The position numbers and the translations under genes are program-made. The notes beneath the pieces are model-generated. The model had not been told where the DNA came from. It searched no databases and was given only the letters and a program-made list of their open reading frames with translations. 61,444 nucleotides of DNA from CAZZNQ01 sp964655775 (GTDB taxonomy: Bacteria; Planctomycetota; Brocadiia; SM23-32): the NCBI GenBank assembly GCA_964655775.1, contig CAZZNQ010000013.1, positions 1-61,444 of the forward strand, read 5' to 3'. Below are positions 60,650-61,444 of the stretch, piece by piece. How positions within the stretch are numbered: position 1 is the stretch's first letter; every line of letters starts with the position of its first letter.

Positions 60650-61444
60650 ATGAACGCCGATTTCTCCGCTTTCAGCCTGGGCTCTCTGCCGCTGCTCAGC
60701 TCCGCCGAGACGCGCAGCATCTGCGCCGAGAACCCGACCGGCGCGAAGGGCGCCGCGGCTACGGCCGAGAATCACCTGGGCGCAGGCTGGAAGGGACGCG
60801 CCTTCATCAAACTCTCAGAAGGCGAGACAACCACGCTCGCTGACATAGAGGGTTGCGGCGTCATCCAGCACATCTGGATCACGGTGCGGGACAAGGGCGA
60901 GCGCGGGCCGACGGTGCTGCGCGACCTGGTGCTGCGCTTCTACTGGGACGGAGAGGACGACCCGTCCATCGAAGTGCCCCTCGGCGACTTCTTCGCCAAC
61001 GGCCACGCCATGCGCTGCGAAGTGAACTCGCTGCCGGTGTGCGTGAACCCCCAGGGTGGGATGAACTGCTACTGGCCGATGCCGTTCGCCGAATCCGCGC
61101 GCATCACCGTGGCCAACGAACACGGCGCCGACGTGCCGGGGTTCTTCTACCAGATAACCTACTCGCTCACGGACGTCCGCGCCGACGCCGCCCGCCTGCA
61201 CGCCCAGTGGCGGCGGGAGAACACCGTCACCTACCACAAGGAATACACCCTTCTGGACGGCGTGCGGGGCCGGGGACACTACGTGGGGACGTACCTGGCC
61301 TGGACGCAGCTTTCCAGCGGATGGTGGGGCGAGGGCGAGATCAAGTTCTACATCGACGGCGACGGCGAGCACCCGACGATATGCGGCACCGGCACGGAAG
61401 ACTACGTGGGCGGTGCTTGGTGCTTCGCCAATCGCACCTACTCC
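60650..61444 (+). CDS. DUF2961/GH172 family protein, truncated by the window end
   Basis: 265 residues are visible from ATG 60650 (AGAAGGA upstream) and the frame is open at the window edge. There is no signal peptide. ENPTGAKGAAATAENHLGAGWKG, GVIQHIWITVRDKGERGPTVLRDLVLRFYWDGEDDPSIEVPLGDFFANGH and CGTGTEDYVGGAWCF are hallmarks of the family; E250 in the GTEDY motif is the expected catalytic Glu. GH172 members act on fructofuranose- and arabinofuranose-containing glycans. Confidence 0.93.
   Translation, partial: MNADFSAFSLGSLPLLSSAETRSICAENPTGAKGAAATAENHLGAGWKGRAFIKLSEGETTTLADIEGCGVIQHIWITVRDKGERGPTVLRDLVLRFYWDGEDDPSIEVPLGDFFANGHAMRCEVNSLPVCVNPQGGMNCYWPMPFAESARITVANEHGADVPGFFYQITYSLTDVRADAARLHAQWRRENTVTYHKEYTLLDGVRGRGHYVGTYLAWTQLSSGWWGEGEIKFYIDGDGEHPTICGTGTEDYVGGAWCFANRTYS

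Noticed and set aside
1..61444. tRNA or rRNA genes
   Set aside because: No cloverleaf with a GTTCGAATC-type arm and no rRNA core sequence was noticed on either strand by reading; a dedicated search could still find one.

Overview
The window is a GC-rich, gene-dense bacterial chromosome segment. It contains one run of exactly 100 Ns (515-614), which is the usual mark of a scaffold join in an assembly. LpxD points to a diderm, LPS-making cell. A His-type (sulfide-dependent) Thi4 and Rnf subunits suggest anaerobic or micro-oxic life. A GH172 enzyme, a Gfo/Idh/MocA oxidoreductase, a GH-like protein, a formylglycine-enzyme-like lipoprotein and many exported proteins of unknown function resemble what is common in Planctomycetota and neighbouring uncultured phyla. 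That placement is inference; no rRNA or tRNA gene was seen. Housekeeping promoters look like ordinary sigma-70 sites (TTGACN, 16-17 bp, TATAAT-like), and several can be read directly.

Region by region: 1-1150 is non-coding, with small palindromes and a 60-bp tandem hairpin array interrupted by the N gap. 1.2-9.95 kb is an accessory block of nine same-strand genes, mostly exported or membrane proteins of unknown role (propeller-like, ankyrin, pseudopilin-like), ending with an HNH-type protein. Two genes there are preceded by copies of a 55-bp element that may be an ECF-sigma promoter. 10-21.6 kb is housekeeping: yggU, ileS, a GH-like gene, a LolC/E-type permease with a WD40 propeller inserted in its periplasmic domain, dnaG-rpoD, a possible small RNA, and a zinc-ribbon protein. 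21.6-23.6 kb is a cofactor operon, thi4-panD-yggS, behind a strong promoter. 24-35.7 kb carries folC, a tadA-comEC-membrane protein operon, lpxD, a lipoprotein, uppP and a CPBP protease. Two copies of a 149-bp MITE-like palindromic element lie here. 35.7-40 kb has a Na/Pi-cotransporter-PhoU protein, a Gfo/Idh/MocA enzyme and a ComEC-like metallo-hydrolase.

40-49.4 kb reads on the minus strand as one long operon, rnfE-rnfA-(SurA-like)-(aminotransferase)-rnfC-rnfD-rnfG-scpB-HD. It has five Rnf subunits but no rnfB. 49.4-58.6 kb has a SAM hydroxide adenosyltransferase, a fused E1 alpha/beta 2-oxoacid dehydrogenase, and the protein quality-control genes tig-clpP-clpX. The right end holds an MscS channel, an AsmA-like protein and a truncated GH172 gene.

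Strongest candidates for something undescribed: the WD40-bearing ABC permease, the 149-bp mobile-looking repeat, the promoter-plus-terminator RNA after rpoD, and the split rnf operon without rnfB.
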